Assembly: GCA_964478325.1 (NCBI GenBank)
Contig: CAYZIA010000002.1
Location: 1-41,055 of the forward strand
Direction: 5' to 3'
DNA length: 41,055 nt
DNA from: DUAL01 sp964478325
Lineage (GTDB): Bacteria; Bacteroidota; Bacteroidia; Flavobacteriales; BACL11
The notes under the pieces were generated by a model. It saw only the letters and a program-made list of their open reading frames with translations. It was not told the DNA's origin and searched no databases. This document shows, piece after piece, positions 39,475 to 41,055 of the stretch. A program made the translations under genes and the position numbers. Position 1 is the stretch's first letter. Every line of letters begins with the position of its first letter.

Positions 39475-41055
39475 TTAACTTGCAACTGGGAGGATCTTTA
39501 GCGCTTCAACTTCCAAGGCAAGTTCAGTTAATTTGCTTTTCGTTTTTTCTAAACTTGCAAGAGTTTCATCTTTTGTTTCCTCATATTTATTTTTTATCTC
39601 TTCAAACAGATTGTTGTAATACACAATACCTTCATGCATATTTTCAAAAAAGCGATTAAAATATTTCTCTTGCTTTTTGTTCCAATCTTTTTTAGCTTCC
39701 TCCAATTTGTTTTTAAGGTAATCCATATACAAATTCAACTCTTTCATAAACATATTTGGTCTGTCGGCTCTGCTCATGAAATTCTCTAAACCATAAATAT
39801 GTCTGGTCATATCTTCTAAAGAAAGTAATTTGTCGAAATAAGCCATATTTGGACCCGGGCAAATAGAAACTGCTTTACTTTTTTTGGTTTCAATTTCATT
39901 GGTAACAAAAGCTGCTGCCGAAAGCCCCATGCACAAACATACTTTTTCTGTTATTTCTTCCGAAATACCAAGTTCTTCAATTTTATTTTTTTGATATAGT
40001 CGAGAAGCTGTGCATACTCCCTTTTCATCATATTCCTTGCTAAAAGCCAAATATCTTCTAGGGCATGGGCTACCTGGTTTCCCCTCCTCCACTTTTTGTA
40101 ATTTTTCTACTTCTTTAGATGAATCTCTGAGATTATTAAAAGGGACTCCAAGTGGCGAAACACTGGATAAATACAAATCTTGCTCTTTTGCCTTGATTAG
40201 CTGTTCTCTTGTATTATCATCAACATTTGTCACTTCTGGAACCAATAAAAATGGGGTTCCCCATCCAACTGAATCAAGATTATAATGTTTGATTAAAAAA
40301 TCGTGTTCCTGTGCTGTGCCTACTCCTCCTTGTGCTGTAATTTTCAATGTTAAGGGGCTTTTGGGAGCAACTCGATTATTTGCTAAAAGAGCATCTCTAC
40401 AAATGACATAAACTTCTTTGATAAGATTCTCTCTTTTTTTCTTGAATTCTTCTAAAATAGGTCCCATTAAAAAACCATCTGTTGCAAAAGCATGTCCTCC
40501 ACAATTTAGGCCGGATTCAATTCTGTATTCTGAAACCCACAATCCTTTTTTGGCTAAAAATTTTCCTTGAATAAGTGCCGAACGATAATCACTAACTTTA
40601 AGCACAATTTTCTTTTTGATATAGCCCTCAGCATTAGGATAGAAATCTTCAAATTGAGCAATATATCCGTATAATCTTGGATTCATTCCTGCTGAGAAAA
40701 TAATGGATGATGCCAAATCACTATTGGCATAACCCCTTAGGGCAGCATGCGCATCATTATATTCTGGTGGTAAAGGCTCATCTTTAAAAAAATTTGGCTT
40801 ATCTACTTTTGTCATGATATTTACATCAATACTTCCCATATTTAAATTTTCTTTCAGCCAAGTGGAAATTTCAACTATATTAAAATATTTGTCAGTGAGC
40901 TTATTGAATTCTTTTTTTAACTGAGATGTGTCAGGTAAAGTAGAAAAAAAAGTTTTTAAATTTTCTACTTTTTCTTTTGTAGCAGTAGTATATTCGTCAT
41001 ACATCTGATTAGCCAATTTATTTACTAAATTCAAATAAGAAGTAATTCTGTCGGC
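39475..41055 (-). CDS. Nitronate monooxygenase-like flavoprotein, partial (N-terminus beyond the window)
   Basis: At least 526 aa; the frame stays open to the window edge (first visible residues ADRITSY), so the gene begins beyond 41055. Motifs ESGLNCGGHAFATDGFLMGP and ITAQGGVGTAQEHDFL (with the following VGWGTPFLLVPEV) look like FMN-binding TIM-barrel enzymes of the nitronate monooxygenase or glutamate-synthase type. A Cys-rich middle follows (GSPCPRRY, KVCLCMG, SICPGPNMAYF), suggesting a metal cluster or redox site. The last ~90 residues are a charged, predicted coiled coil. I do not recognise the exact family, and the coiled-coil tail is unusual for an oxidoreductase. The 186 bases to ctaA hold only a 21-codon signal-peptide-like frame. 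Confidence 0.55.
   Translation of the reverse strand, partial: ADRITSYLNLVNKLANQMYDEYTTATKEKVENLKTFFSTLPDTSQLKKEFNKLTDKYFNIVEISTWLKENLNMGSIDVNIMTKVDKPNFFKDEPLPPEYNDAHAALRGYANSDLASSIIFSAGMNPRLYGYIAQFEDFYPNAEGYIKKKIVLKVSDYRSALIQGKFLAKKGLWVSEYRIESGLNCGGHAFATDGFLMGPILEEFKKKRENLIKEVYVICRDALLANNRVAPKSPLTLKITAQGGVGTAQEHDFLIKHYNLDSVGWGTPFLLVPEVTNVDDNTREQLIKAKEQDLYLSSVSPLGVPFNNLRDSSKEVEKLQKVEEGKPGSPCPRRYLAFSKEYDEKGVCTASRLYQKNKIEELGISEEITEKVCLCMGLSAAAFVTNEIETKKSKAVSICPGPNMAYFDKLLSLEDMTRHIYGLENFMSRADRPNMFMKELNLYMDYLKNKLEEAKKDWNKKQEKYFNRFFENMHEGIVYYNNLFEEIKNKYEETKDETLASLEKTKSKLTELALEVEALKILPVAS

Noticed and set aside
1..41055. Mobile elements, CRISPR arrays, tRNA or rRNA genes, defence systems
   Set aside because: No spaced direct repeats, transposase or integrase motifs, cloverleaf-like sequences or known defence proteins were seen on either strand.

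Overview
This 41 kb window looks like chromosomal core sequence from an AT-rich member of the Bacteroidota, most likely a flavobacterium-like marine bacterium. The evidence is gene content and promoter form. There are gliding/type IX secretion-linked genes gldE and gldD directly after ssb, a DnaJ with the short zinc region common in this phylum, and a 29-residue basic protein between HU and RNase G. Many genes are preceded by the Bacteroidota -7 box TAnnTTTG instead of a sigma70 -10 box. COX15-type heme A synthase points to aerobic respiration. I see no tRNA or rRNA gene, IS element, phage, CRISPR array or intergenic gap above about 230 bases.

Layout. 1-2999 (+): the 3' end of dnaJ, then a NatA/NatB-like ABC exporter. 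3221-6462 (+): four consecutive outer-membrane protein genes in the order large-small-small-large, where the two large and the two small genes are each paralogous pairs. 6475-9069 (-): alaS. 9169-10475 (+): M23 endopeptidase and a MerR-family regulator. 10472-13943 (-): kdsD-tatC-lptB-hldD, a tightly overlapping operon for LPS core sugars, LPS export and Tat translocation. 14030-16732 (+): recQ and a flavodoxin-like protein. 16725-21461 (-): a three-part outer-membrane protein (peptidase-like, TolB-like propeller, D15-like barrel), a half-size TSUP permease and an M20 amidohydrolase. 21529-22167 (+): MBL hydrolase. 22175-23664 (-): mlaE and mlaF homologues. 23742-26820 (+): a tiny lipoprotein, feoA, feoB and a SprT-like protein. 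26861-27937 (+): GDP-mannose pyrophosphorylase. 27941-29341 (-): fumC. 29395-29544 (+): a 47-49 aa membrane protein. 29541-31463 (-): recX-prfB-arsC-like. 31499-32782 (+): MFS transporter. 32779-34767 (-): HU, a 29-aa COX24-like protein and RNase G. 34912-38366 (+): mutY-ssb-gldE-gldD. 38287-39288 (-): heme A synthase. 39475-41055 (-): a partial nitronate-monooxygenase-like protein that runs off the window.

Most of the window is envelope biology: LPS sugars and transport, lipid transport, Tat export, gliding lipoproteins and five outer-membrane barrels. Iron uptake and genome maintenance make up much of the rest. The least explained part is the outer-membrane cluster at 3.2-6.5 kb, where the noncoding flanks of the two small genes are better conserved than their coding interiors. 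A second pattern is that several genes (feoA, recX, the MFS gene, ctaA) have a -7 box ending only 4-5 bases before the start codon, which predicts leaderless or nearly leaderless mRNAs. All functions are assigned from recognisable motifs and gene order, and no database search was run.
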